From: CAYTOJ01 sp964439415
Lineage (GTDB): Bacteria; Pseudomonadota; Alphaproteobacteria; Rickettsiales; CAZAGG01
DNA: 21,894 nt
NCBI GenBank assembly: GCA_964439415.1
Contig: CAYTOJ010000018.1
Location: 1-21,894 of the forward strand
Direction of reading: 5' to 3'
Shown: piece after piece, positions 6,796-14,766 of the stretch
How positions within the stretch are numbered: the first letter of the stretch is position 1
Layout of the letters: the number at the start of each line of letters is the position of its first letter
Translations under genes and position numbers: made by a program
The notes under the pieces: model-generated
Told to the model about the DNA's origin: nothing
Databases searched by the model: none
What the model saw: only the letters and a program-made list of their open reading frames with translations

Positions 6796-6813
6796 ACCAT
6801 TCATAGCAGAATC

Positions 6814-8367
6814 TTACCCCGCCTTTGTTTTCTGAGTGTCATTAATCAACCGTATTGATTCCTGCACACCGTAGAGTGCAATGAATGAACCCATGCGTGG
6901 GCCCTGTAGTTGCCCCAGTAGAATTTCATATAAAGCGCGGAACCAGTCCTTCAAATTAGCAAAGCGGGTTTTGCCGATCTCGTAAACAAGGGTCTGTATT
7001 TCCTCCGGCGTTGCGCCTTTTGGCAGTTGAGATAATGCCGATGCCAGTGCAGCCAGTGCTTCTTTCTCAGCTTCAGTGGGCGCACGGTACTGTTTTGCTG
7101 GTTTGATAAAATCATGGTAGTAACTCACCGCTGAGGCTGCCAGTTTGTCAAGCCATGGGTAATTCTGCGGTGTTGCCCCACTCAGATATTGGCCGATAAA
7201 TCCCCACAGCACTGATTTATCCTCAGGGTTGCACACTGCCGCCAGATTCAGAAGCAAACTATAGGTAAGGTCGCTCTCCGCCGCTGGCGGTTTGCCGTTA
7301 TGGATATGCCATACCGGGTTATCCTTCTGCTTCTCCACCTCCTCGCCTGGATATTTTGTCAGGTAAGTCTGGTATTCATCCACAGCGCGGGGGATAACAT
7401 CGAAGTACAAACGCTTGGCACGGCGCGGCGACTGGAACATATACAGGCTTAAACTCTCCTGCGGCGCATAGCGCAGCCATTCCTCCAGCGATATGCCATT
7501 ACCTTTGGACTTTGAAATCTTCTGCCCGTTCTGATCCAGAAAAAGCTCATATGAAAATCCATCCGGCACCCTGCCACCTAAAATGCTGCATATCCGGCTT
7601 GAGAGTTCCGCCGATGGGATTAAGTCCTTGCCATACATTTCATAGTCTACCTGCAGGGCATACCAGCGCATTGCCCAGTCCACCTTCCACTGCAGCTTAC
7701 ATGCGCCGCCGGTGACTTTTGTCTCCACCAGCGCGCCAGCCTCATCACGATAGATTATTGAACCGCTTGCAGGTTTAGCCTCTATTACCGCCGCTTGCAG
7801 AACCCGCCCGGTTTTTGTGCAGACCGGCAGGAAAGGGCTGTAAGTCTCGCGCCGTTCATTACCAAGCGTGGGGAGGATAACGTCAATCACCTCGTTATAT
7901 TTCTCCAGAACGCGCAACAACGCCGCATCAAAGTGGCCTGACTGATAACAATCAGTCGCGCTTTTAAATTCATAACTGAACCCAAAGGCATCCAGAAATT
8001 CACGCAACCTGCCATTCATATAGTGGCCGTAACTTTGCGCCTGGCCAAATGGATCAGGTATACTCGTGAGGGGCTTGCCTAAATGCTGTGCCACCATCTC
8101 CCGGTTTGGGATATTATCAGGCACTTTGCGCAGGCCATCTAGATCATCCGAAAATGCGAACAGTTTTGTTGGAATGCCTGGCGCAAGCTCCTTAAACGCA
8201 TTCATTACCATAGTGGTGCGCGCAACCTCGCCGAACGTGCCTATATGCGGCAGGCCTGAGGGGCCATAACCAGTCTCAAACAGCACATAACCTTTTTCAG
8301 GAGTCTTGCCGCCTATGCGCTCTACAAGTTTTGCCGCTTCCTCAAACGGCCAGGAGGAATAAGTCAT
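6814..8367 (-). CDS. lysK: Lysyl-tRNA synthetase, class I
   Basis: The enzyme charges tRNA-Lys in the cytoplasm. It is the class I (archaeal/alphaproteobacterial) form, unrelated to the class II LysS. The HIGH-type signature appears as GPSGLPHIGTFGEV near residue 35, and the KMSKS loop as QKISKSKGNG near residue 280. PDPFGQAQSYGHYMN, WKVDWAMRWYAL and the late PRMGSFIALYGV are also typical of the family. The start chosen is the ATG at 8365-8367 (MTYSSWPFEEAAKLVERIGG, 517 aa), the usual family start. A start 15 codons upstream would extend into repeat A3. Downstream it converges on the orphan gene. No frameshift is visible. Confidence 0.95.
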   Translation of the reverse strand: MTYSSWPFEEAAKLVERIGGKTPEKGYVLFETGYGPSGLPHIGTFGEVARTTMVMNAFKELAPGIPTKLFAFSDDLDGLRKVPDNIPNREMVAQHLGKPLTSIPDPFGQAQSYGHYMNGRLREFLDAFGFSYEFKSATDCYQSGHFDAALLRVLEKYNEVIDVILPTLGNERRETYSPFLPVCTKTGRVLQAAVIEAKPASGSIIYRDEAGALVETKVTGGACKLQWKVDWAMRWYALQVDYEMYGKDLIPSAELSSRICSILGGRVPDGFSYELFLDQNGQKISKSKGNGISLEEWLRYAPQESLSLYMFQSPRRAKRLYFDVIPRAVDEYQTYLTKYPGEEVEKQKDNPVWHIHNGKPPAAESDLTYSLLLNLAAVCNPEDKSVLWGFIGQYLSGATPQNYPWLDKLAASAVSYYHDFIKPAKQYRAPTEAEKEALAALASALSQLPKGATPEEIQTLVYEIGKTRFANLKDWFRALYEILLGQLQGPRMGSFIALYGVQESIRLINDTQKTKAG

Positions 8368-8404
8368 TTTCAGGATTTCATAGTTAAATTGTGATAACTG
8401 CTTG

Positions 8405-8504
8405 ATACGCACTCTACTGCATTTTGGTGCGAGTATTGGGGGCTTAATGTGTAAGATATACCAATACTATACCTATCGCACTTCAAGAGTGCGACAGGTA
8501 TATC
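8405..8504. repeat. Compact palindromic repeat, family A, copy A3
   Basis: The left palindrome is ATACGCAC (8405-8412) facing GTGCGAGTAT (8427-8436). A short G-rich link TGGGGGCTTAATGTGTAA follows, then the right palindrome GATATACC (8455-8462) facing GGTATATC (8497-8504). Inside the right palindrome, 8468-8502 is a near-perfect hairpin (TATACCTATCGCACTT against AGTGCGACAGGTATA, one mismatch). The link CTTAATGTGTAAGATATACC matches CTTAATATACAAGAAAATATACC in copy A1, so this looks like family A with a nearly deleted GC core. It lies in the 383-nt gene-free stretch 8368-8750, upstream of lysK. Confidence 0.7.
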
Positions 8505-8548
8505 TTTTATTTTTTGCGCATGGCCGCCAAGCCAGACCCATGCACGTC

Positions 8549-8604
8549 TATACTGCTCGCGAATTAACTGCAAAAATCCGAATTCTTGAAGCGCGAGCAG
8601 TATA
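8549..8604. repeat. Palindromic repeat, family A', clean copy
   Basis: Perfect 13-bp arms TATACTGCTCGCG (8549-8561) and CGCGAGCAGTATA (8592-8604) surround a 30-nt loop. The outer TATAC/GTATA ends are shared with family A, but the interior differs. A degenerate copy of the same unit overlaps the lolD start at 2585-2639. Confidence 0.75.
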
Positions 8605-8614
8605 TTACAAAAAA

Positions 8615-8670
8615 AATACCCCCCCCTTAATCCCCCCCCGTAAACAGTGGGGGAGACAAGCAAAGTACAT
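8615..8670 (-). repeat. Family B C/G-rich hairpin element, truncated copy B1
   Basis: The segment reads CCCCCCCCTTAATCCCCCCC, then GTAAACAGTGGGGGAGACAAGC and AAAGTACAT. On the minus strand it matches the left half of copies B2 and B3 (ATGTACATTGCTTGTC, then a C-run/G-run hairpin and ATTAAGGGGG). The right half (ending in AAGCCGATAG) is missing. This copy is intergenic between lysK and mdh. The rest of the 8368-8750 gap (8671-8750) holds nothing I recognise. Confidence 0.7.
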
Positions 8671-8750
8671 TTCACGCCTGAAGAACTAGGCATCTATGGC
8701 AATCAGTTCTATGTGTTGACAACTGGTTAGTTGTAGACTCAACAGTAATA

Positions 8751-9713
8751 TTATGCAGCTTTTTTGTTGAGATTTATCGCTGATACCAGCCCCTTTACTG
8801 CATCAACTGATTTATCAAACATCGCTTTTTCCTCCGCCGTCAGGCTGATTTCTATAACCTTCTCCACGCCATTTTTGCCGATGATTGCAGGTACGCCAAT
8901 AAACTGCCCCTTAACGCCGTATTCACCGTTCAAATACGCAGCGCAAGGCAGAACCCGGCGTTTGTCTTTCAAATAACTCTCCGCCATTTGAATTGCTGCA
9001 CTGGCAGGCGCATAGAATGCTGACCCGGTTTTAAGCAACGCCACAACTTCCGCACCGCCATCCCGGGTGCGTTGTACTATTGCATCTATCCGCTCGCGGC
9101 TGCTCCAGCCGCCTGCCACCGCATCCAGCAATGGTATGCCACCAACAGTGGAATAGCGAATCAGCGGAACCATAGTATCGCCATGCCCACCAAGCACGAA
9201 AGCATTTACATCCTCAACTGACACTTTAAATTCATCAGCCAGGAAGCAACGGAAACGGGCGGTATCAAGCACACCCGCCATACCCACAACTTTATTTGCA
9301 GGCAGGCCGGATACTTCCTTCATCACCCATACCATAGCATCCAGCGGATTGGTGATAACTATAACGAATGCATCTGGCGCATGTTTTTTGATATTCTCCG
9401 CAACGGAAGTTATGATTCCGGTATTTATATTAAGCAGATCATCCCGGCTCATGCCTGGTTTTCTCGGCACTCCCGCCGTGACAATAATAACATCTGAACC
9501 AGCTATATCCGCATAATCATTTGTACCCTTATAGGCGCAATCAAAACCCTCAATCGGGCAGGACTGAATCAAATCCAGCGCTTTGCCCTGCGGCATTCCA
9601 TCCACCACATCGAACACTACCACATCGCCCAGTTCCTTCATTCCCGCCAGATGAGCCAGAGTTCCGCCAATATTGCCAGCGCCGATGAGCGAAATTTTAT
9701 TTCTTTTTGTCAT
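8751..9713 (-). CDS. mdh: Malate dehydrogenase (NAD-dependent, LDH-like type)
   Basis: The enzyme oxidises malate to oxaloacetate with NAD+ in the TCA cycle (cytoplasm). From the chosen ATG at 9711-9713 it is 320 aa, the standard length for the alphaproteobacterial LDH-like MDH. Visible features: the dinucleotide loop LIGAGNIGGTLAHL, VFDVVDGMPQGKALDL, the substrate-binding loop TAGVPRKPGMSRDDLL, ITNPLDAMVWVM, GMAGVLDTARFRCFLA, and the catalytic GGHGDTMVPL with the proton-relay histidine. A TTG upstream (9753-9755) would start inside a palindromic repeat and is rejected. In many alphaproteobacteria mdh leads a sucCD-sucAB operon; here nothing follows it but repeats and lysK. Confidence 0.96.
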   Translation of the reverse strand: MTKRNKISLIGAGNIGGTLAHLAGMKELGDVVVFDVVDGMPQGKALDLIQSCPIEGFDCAYKGTNDYADIAGSDVIIVTAGVPRKPGMSRDDLLNINTGIITSVAENIKKHAPDAFVIVITNPLDAMVWVMKEVSGLPANKVVGMAGVLDTARFRCFLADEFKVSVEDVNAFVLGGHGDTMVPLIRYSTVGGIPLLDAVAGGWSSRERIDAIVQRTRDGGAEVVALLKTGSAFYAPASAAIQMAESYLKDKRRVLPCAAYLNGEYGVKGQFIGVPAIIGKNGVEKVIEISLTAEEKAMFDKSVDAVKGLVSAINLNKKAA

Positions 9714-9735
9714 TGTTGAGTGCCTATATTTTTTA

Positions 9736-9907
9736 TTATACCACTCTTTATTCAAGAGTTGGTATAATTGTTTATCTTAACTGGGGGATACTCCCCCGTC
9801 AGGGCTAAAAACAACTTCGTTGTTTTCTTTACGCCCTGACCCCCGCGCTTCGCGGGTCGCTTCTGCTCCATATACTGAAACAACTTTTGAAGTTGTTTCA
9901 GTATATG
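9736..9907. repeat. Family A-like composite repeat A4 between mdh and polA (five hairpins)
   Basis: Five consecutive inverted repeats fill this spacer. 9736-9748/9754-9767: TTATACCACTCTT against AAGAGTTGGTATAA. 9783-9797: GGGGGA/TCCCCC. 9798-9840: GTCAGGGC/GCCCTGAC, enclosing a perfect AAAACAAC/GTTGTTTT hairpin (9808-9826). 9842-9856: CCCGCG/CGCGGG. 9869-9907: perfect 17-bp arms CATATACTGAAACAACT and AGTTGTTTCAGTATATG around a 5-nt loop. The overall plan, AT-rich palindromic ends and a GC-rich core spanning ~172 bp, matches A1 (169 bp) and A2 (165 bp), although the interior sequence differs. The mdh leader and polA promoter must lie in or beside it. Confidence 0.65.
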
Positions 9908-9969
9908 CTACTCCTTATCACATAAACAGCAAAGGTTAAGAATATGTATGTGAATTTCCCGGCTCAGAT

Positions 9970-12684
9970 ATGTTAGATCGCAACAAAACCCTCTACCTGC
10001 TGGACGGATCAGGCTTTATTTTCCGCGCCTATCATTCCCTGCCGCCACTTACGGGCCCCGGTGGAACGCCGCTTGGCGCAGTTTATGGTTTTGTGAACAT
10101 TCTGAACAAACTGGTGAGCGGCATGGGCGCGCATTACATTGCCGTGGTGTTTGATGCCGCCCGCAAAACCTTCCGTAACGATATTTATCCCGAGTACAAA
10201 GCCCACCGCCCTGCCACGCCGGAGGATTTAATCCCGCAGTTTGCGATCGTGCGGGAGGCAACCGAGGCGCTGAACCTCATGCAACTGGAAAAACCGGGCT
10301 TTGAAGCTGATGATATAATAGCAACTCTGACTTTCAGGGCTACGCAAGAAGGCATGAATGTAGTTATAGTATCATCGGATAAAGACCTGATGCAACTGGT
10401 AGCACCTAACATAAGCCTGCTTGACCCGATAAAAATGAAAACTCTAGGGGAGGCAGAAGTTATGGAGAAATTCGGAGTGCCGCCAAAAATGGTGCGGGAT
10501 TTTCTAGCACTAACCGGGGACGCTTCCGATAACGTGCCAGGCGTGCCGGGCATTGGCTCCAAAACCGCCGCTGAACTGCTGCTTAAATTCGGTAGTCTGG
10601 ATGAGCTTTATAATCAACTGGATACCCTGCCCAAAAACAAACGCCGCGAGACACTGGAGCAAAACCGGGAACTGGCTTTTATCTCGCAGAAGTTAGTGAC
10701 GCTGGAGAGTGAAACGCCTCTGGAACTTGGAATACAGGACTTGGAATACATTGGTGTTGATAATAATAAACTCAGCGCATTTTTGCTGAAATACGGTTTT
10801 AAATCCCTCCTCAGCCGTTTTAAACTGGAATCAGCAGTAACAGAATCTTCTGCTGTAAACACCAGTAATCAGGCTAATGATATAAAGCTTGAGACAATTA
10901 ATTCAAAAGCCGCTCTTGAAAGTTTTTGCAAAATGGCAGCAAAAGAGCCGTCAGTTGCCGTATGCTTAAGTGGCGGATTTGAAGCGGAGGGGATAACCTT
11001 AAGTCTATCCTCCGGTACTGTGTGTCATGTGCCATTTGCAAAGCAGGCTGCAAAGCTGGATCTGCTGGATCAGAACCAGACCGGCGAAGTTCGCCTTACA
11101 GTTGTTGATGCTATGCAGATTCTAAAACCTCTACTGGTGGATGACGCAGTGCTGAAAATCGGGCATGACATTAAATCCGCCCTGCCCTTTTTCATTCATC
11201 ACGGCATTGATTTAAATCCATTTGATGATGTTATGTTAATGTCCTACTCGCTGGATGCAGGCAGGAACGGCCATACCATGGAAGAGTTGGCCAAAATTCA
11301 CCTTGGTATGGAGGAAGGCAGCTTCAAGCCTTTGAGTGTGAAGGGCAAAAACAAAAGCGCGCCTGTGGAAGCAAACCATGATACAGCCGGATTATACTCT
11401 GCCAGTATTGTCTATGCTGTCATGCGGTTGCACGGGATTTTCAAGCAAAGATTATTCGAGGAAAAAGCTAAAGGCGTATACTACAATATTGAACGCCCAC
11501 TAACCTGCGTTTTGAATCACATGGAAGCGCGTGGCGTTTTAGTTGACAGGGTTGTTCTCAACCGCCTGTCGCAGGAATTCGCCACCCGCATGGATGCGCT
11601 GGAGAAGGACATTCACAAGCTGGCTGGCCGCGCCTTTAATGTTGGCTCGCCTAAGCAACTGGGTGAAATATTGTTTGAAGAAATGGGCATTACGGGCGGC
11701 AAGAAATCAGCCAAAAGCGGCGCATATGAGACAAGCGCCGAAGTGCTGGAGGAACTGGCGGCAGGCGGCTTTGAGATTGCCAACAAAACTTTAGAATGGC
11801 GGCAACTGCAAAAACTGAAAAGCACCTATACTGATGCACTGGATAAGCAGATAAATCCCAAAACCGGGCGGGTGCATACACGTTATGGCATGGCGGTTGC
11901 CGCCACTGGCCGCCTCAGTTCAATTGATCCTAACCTCCAGAATATACCAATACGAACGCAGGAGGGGCGAAAAATCCGCACCGCTTTTATCGCAGCTAGT
12001 GGCTACAAACTTATATCAGCCGATTATTCACAGATAGAACTGCGTCTGCTGGCAGAAATGGCGGATATTACACCCTTAAAGGAAGCCTTTAAAAGTGGGC
12101 GCGATATTCACGCCGCCACCGCTGCGGATATGTTCGGCGTACCGCTGGACAAAGTGGATAGTGAACTACGCCGCCGTGCTAAAACCATCAACTTTGGCAT
12201 TATCTACGGCATCAGTGCATACGGCCTGGCCAGCCGTCTTGGCATTTCCAACCGCGAGGCGGCTGATTTTATCAACGCCTATTTCAACCAGTACCCCGGC
12301 ATTAAGGACTATATGGAGCGCACCAAATTGGAGGCTCGGGAAAAAGGATTCGTCAGCACAATGTTTGGCCGCAAGTGTCATATACCAGGCATTAATGACA
12401 AAAACGGCGCTGTTCGGTCATTCTCTGAGCGTGCGGCAATCAACGCGCCACTTCAGGGCACAGCAGCGGATATAATCAAGATAGCCATGATAAACATCCA
12501 CCTTCTATCAATAAGCGCCCACATGCTGCTGCAAGTTCACGATGAATTATTGTTTGAAGTGAAGGCGGAAGAGGCGGAAGCACAGGCCAGGATAATAAAG
12601 AAAACTATGGAATCCGCCGTTCACCTCTCCCTGCCACTCACCGTGGAAATCGGCATCGGCGACAACTGGGGGGCGATACATTAG
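9970..12684 (+). CDS. polA: DNA polymerase I
   Basis: PolA handles Okazaki-fragment processing and repair synthesis. The 904-aa product has three domains. (1) N-terminal 5'-3' (flap) exonuclease, residues ~1-290, with LLDGSGFIFRAYHSLPPL, EADDIIATL, SSDKDLMQL and GDASDNVPGVPGIGSKTA. (2) A proofreading-like domain, residues ~300-500. (3) The polymerase, with motif A DYSQIELR, motif B RRRAKTINFGIIYGISAYGL and motif C LQVHDELLFEV intact. The proofreading domain seems catalytically dead: the usual DTET strand is replaced by VAVCLSGGF, the exo II KYD by KSA (GHDIKSALPFF), and the exo III YAAED by YSASI. Start ATG 9970 (MLDRNKTLYLLDGSG). No strong Shine-Dalgarno is visible. prfC follows 45 nt downstream on the same strand. 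Confidence 0.96.
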   Translation: MLDRNKTLYLLDGSGFIFRAYHSLPPLTGPGGTPLGAVYGFVNILNKLVSGMGAHYIAVVFDAARKTFRNDIYPEYKAHRPATPEDLIPQFAIVREATEALNLMQLEKPGFEADDIIATLTFRATQEGMNVVIVSSDKDLMQLVAPNISLLDPIKMKTLGEAEVMEKFGVPPKMVRDFLALTGDASDNVPGVPGIGSKTAAELLLKFGSLDELYNQLDTLPKNKRRETLEQNRELAFISQKLVTLESETPLELGIQDLEYIGVDNNKLSAFLLKYGFKSLLSRFKLESAVTESSAVNTSNQANDIKLETINSKAALESFCKMAAKEPSVAVCLSGGFEAEGITLSLSSGTVCHVPFAKQAAKLDLLDQNQTGEVRLTVVDAMQILKPLLVDDAVLKIGHDIKSALPFFIHHGIDLNPFDDVMLMSYSLDAGRNGHTMEELAKIHLGMEEGSFKPLSVKGKNKSAPVEANHDTAGLYSASIVYAVMRLHGIFKQRLFEEKAKGVYYNIERPLTCVLNHMEARGVLVDRVVLNRLSQEFATRMDALEKDIHKLAGRAFNVGSPKQLGEILFEEMGITGGKKSAKSGAYETSAEVLEELAAGGFEIANKTLEWRQLQKLKSTYTDALDKQINPKTGRVHTRYGMAVAATGRLSSIDPNLQNIPIRTQEGRKIRTAFIAASGYKLISADYSQIELRLLAEMADITPLKEAFKSGRDIHAATAADMFGVPLDKVDSELRRRAKTINFGIIYGISAYGLASRLGISNREAADFINAYFNQYPGIKDYMERTKLEAREKGFVSTMFGRKCHIPGINDKNGAVRSFSERAAINAPLQGTAADIIKIAMINIHLLSISAHMLLQVHDELLFEVKAEEAEAQARIIKKTMESAVHLSLPLTVEIGIGDNWGAIH

Positions 12685-12729
12685 AACTTCCCCAAAGCTT
12701 CAATTTTAATTATTTCAGCATTTAAACCT

Positions 12730-14304
12730 ATGTCACAGTCTTTTGAATCGCGCCGCACTTTTGCAATAATCTCGCACCCTGATGCTGGTAAAACCACACT
12801 CACGGAAAAGCTGCTGCTGTTCGGCGGGGCGATTCAGCAGGCCGGAGCGGTAAAAGCGCGGGCGGCGGCGCGGCATACCAAGTCGGACTGGATGGAGATA
12901 GAAAAACAGCGCGGCATATCCGTCACCGCCTCCGTCATGACCTTTGAATATGACGGTTTTGTGCTGAATCTGCTGGACACCCCCGGCCATAAGGACTTCA
13001 GCGAGGACACCTACCGCACCCTCACCGCCGTGGATTCCGCAATCATGGTGCTGGACGCTGCAAAGGGTATAGAGGAGCAAACCCGGAAATTATTTGAAGT
13101 CTGCCGCCTGCGTGATATTCCCATCATCACGTTTATCAACAAAATGGATAGGGATTCTCGGCATCCCTTTGAACTGCTGGATGATATTGAAAAAACGCTG
13201 GCGCTGGAAACCGCGCCGCTTAGTTGGCCTATCGGCAGCGGCACAGATTTTAAAGGCTGCTTCGATTTGCAGAGCGATTCACTGATGCTTTTCTCCGCCG
13301 AGGATCGCAGCCGTATCGCTGATGGCGTACATTTTAAAGGCGCGGATGACTTAAGGCTTGCCGAATACATCCCCCCTGCACTGCTCGCCACCTTCAGGGA
13401 GGAAGCTGAAATGGTTCAAAGTGCCGCCCAGCCCTTTGACCACGCAAGCTACCTGTCGGGATTCCAGACCCCGGTATTCTTCGGCAGTGCTATCAACAAC
13501 TTTGGCGTGCGTGAACTGCTGGAGGCACTGATAAAACTTGCCCCCGCGCCGCGCCCACAGCAATCAACCAGCCGCCTGATAGAAGCAAATGAGCCTAAAT
13601 TCAGTGGTTTTGTGTTTAAAATACTCGCCAATATGGATAAAAACCACCGCGACCGTATTGCGTTTGTGCGCATCTGCTCAGGCCAGTATCAAAGGGGAAT
13701 GCGCGCCCTGCATAACCGCACCGGGAGAATGATAACCTTGAGCAACCCGGTAACATTCCTGGGGCGTGAGCGCGAAGTGGCGGAGAGCGCAGTAGCAGGA
13801 GATATTCTTGGAATACCCAATCACGGCCTGCTGCAAATTGGCGACACACTCACGGAAGGCGAGAACTTAAGCTTCACCGGTATACCAAGCTTTGCGCCGG
13901 AACTATTCCAGCGGGTACGGCTGGATGACCCGCTTAAAAGCAAACAGCTTAAAAACGCGCTGGAGGAACTGGCGCAGGAAGGCGCTTCCCAGGTGTTTAA
14001 ACCGCTCAATGGTTCCGCCTGGATTGTAGGCGTTGTCGGGCAACTGCAATTTGAAGTAATCGCCGATCGGCTGAAAAATGAATATGGCGTGCAAGGCGGC
14101 TTTGAAGCCGTGCAGTTTCAAACCATGCGCTGGGTAAGCAGTGATGATGCGGAGAAAATAAAAAACTTCACCGCTAAAAATCTGCATTATCTGGCGCATG
14201 ATAATGCGGGAAACCTGGCTTACCTTGCCCCTAACGACTTTCACTTAAACCGCGCCGCGCAGGAACACCCCGGCATCACCTTCAGCAAAACCCGGGAGCA
14301 GTGA
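12730..14304 (+). CDS. prfC: Peptide chain release factor 3 (RF3)
   Basis: RF3 is a translational GTPase that recycles RF1/RF2 after termination. The 524-aa length is standard. G-domain motifs: G1 SHPDAGKTT (residues ~15-23), G2 in KQRGISVTASVM, G3 DTPGHKDFSEDTYRTL, and G4 NKMDRDSRHPFELLDDIE, which with DWMEIEKQRGIS distinguishes RF3 from EF-G. The C-terminal part retains RF3-specific VGVVGQLQFEVIADRLKNEY and AYL-type ends. ATG 12730 has a poor Shine-Dalgarno. Its TGA stop is immediately followed by the ATG of a small secreted protein at 14305, so the two may be translationally coupled. Whether polA shares the transcript is unknown. Confidence 0.96.
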   Translation: MSQSFESRRTFAIISHPDAGKTTLTEKLLLFGGAIQQAGAVKARAAARHTKSDWMEIEKQRGISVTASVMTFEYDGFVLNLLDTPGHKDFSEDTYRTLTAVDSAIMVLDAAKGIEEQTRKLFEVCRLRDIPIITFINKMDRDSRHPFELLDDIEKTLALETAPLSWPIGSGTDFKGCFDLQSDSLMLFSAEDRSRIADGVHFKGADDLRLAEYIPPALLATFREEAEMVQSAAQPFDHASYLSGFQTPVFFGSAINNFGVRELLEALIKLAPAPRPQQSTSRLIEANEPKFSGFVFKILANMDKNHRDRIAFVRICSGQYQRGMRALHNRTGRMITLSNPVTFLGREREVAESAVAGDILGIPNHGLLQIGDTLTEGENLSFTGIPSFAPELFQRVRLDDPLKSKQLKNALEELAQEGASQVFKPLNGSAWIVGVVGQLQFEVIADRLKNEYGVQGGFEAVQFQTMRWVSSDDAEKIKNFTAKNLHYLAHDNAGNLAYLAPNDFHLNRAAQEHPGITFSKTREQ

Positions 14305-14766
14305 ATGTATAACAGTGTCGGTATATTACTTGCCTTAATCTATATGTTTTTCCACTCTATAGCCAACGCATGCCCTGAGAATCACAAAGTCTTTAATGGT
14401 GACTGCGTTGAAATAAAAGACATACCAAAAACAGTTGAAGATCACCTGGCTTATTATGGAGATAAAGTCACACAGCCTGGACAAAAGGCCGATTTATTTG
14501 CTACTGCTGTACATTTATACAGCAAAGCAAACTATAAAAGTACGATTATTTATAAACTAAACCCAAGTGCGGATATAGATGCAGAAGCATTGATAAAAAA
14601 TGCGACAGGTGATTTCTACTTTGTAACGTTATTTGTCTATGATTCCCCAAATTCATGCGGCAACCAAGGAAAGATTAAGAAAAAACTGCATGGATACATT
14701 CCGAAACATAATCGACAAGGAATACCAAGTTTGTGGAAGTTCAATCACATGACTGGTTTATGCTAA
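14305..14766 (+). CDS. Small secreted cysteine-containing protein of unknown function
   Basis: A 153-aa product that I do not recognise. The N terminus (SVGILLALIYMFFHSIANA) is a plausible signal peptide with cleavage near ANA-CP. The mature part contains four cysteines (ACPENHKVFNGDC, NSCGNQGK and the C-terminal GLC), suggesting one or two disulfides and a periplasmic or secreted location. The start ATG directly follows the prfC stop, with GGGAG in the prfC 3' end as a possible Shine-Dalgarno. Base composition is more AT-rich than prfC, which may indicate acquisition. The last codons overlap the convergent queG stop by 3 nt (14763-14766 region), so no spacer separates them. Confidence 0.65.
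   Translation: MYNSVGILLALIYMFFHSIANACPENHKVFNGDCVEIKDIPKTVEDHLAYYGDKVTQPGQKADLFATAVHLYSKANYKSTIIYKLNPSADIDAEALIKNATGDFYFVTLFVYDSPNSCGNQGKIKKKLHGYIPKHNRQGIPSLWKFNHMTGLC

Noticed and set aside
8370..8693. Open frames on both strands across 8370-8693 (107 aa minus, 95 aa plus)
   Set aside because: They consist of repeat families A, A' and B; their translations match the repeat-encoded peptides seen elsewhere and resemble no protein. They are by-products of stop-poor repeat sequence.
9869..9907. Rho-independent terminator for mdh or polA
   Set aside because: The palindrome lies upstream of both divergent genes and is not followed by a T-run on either strand; it fits a repeat or regulatory role better.
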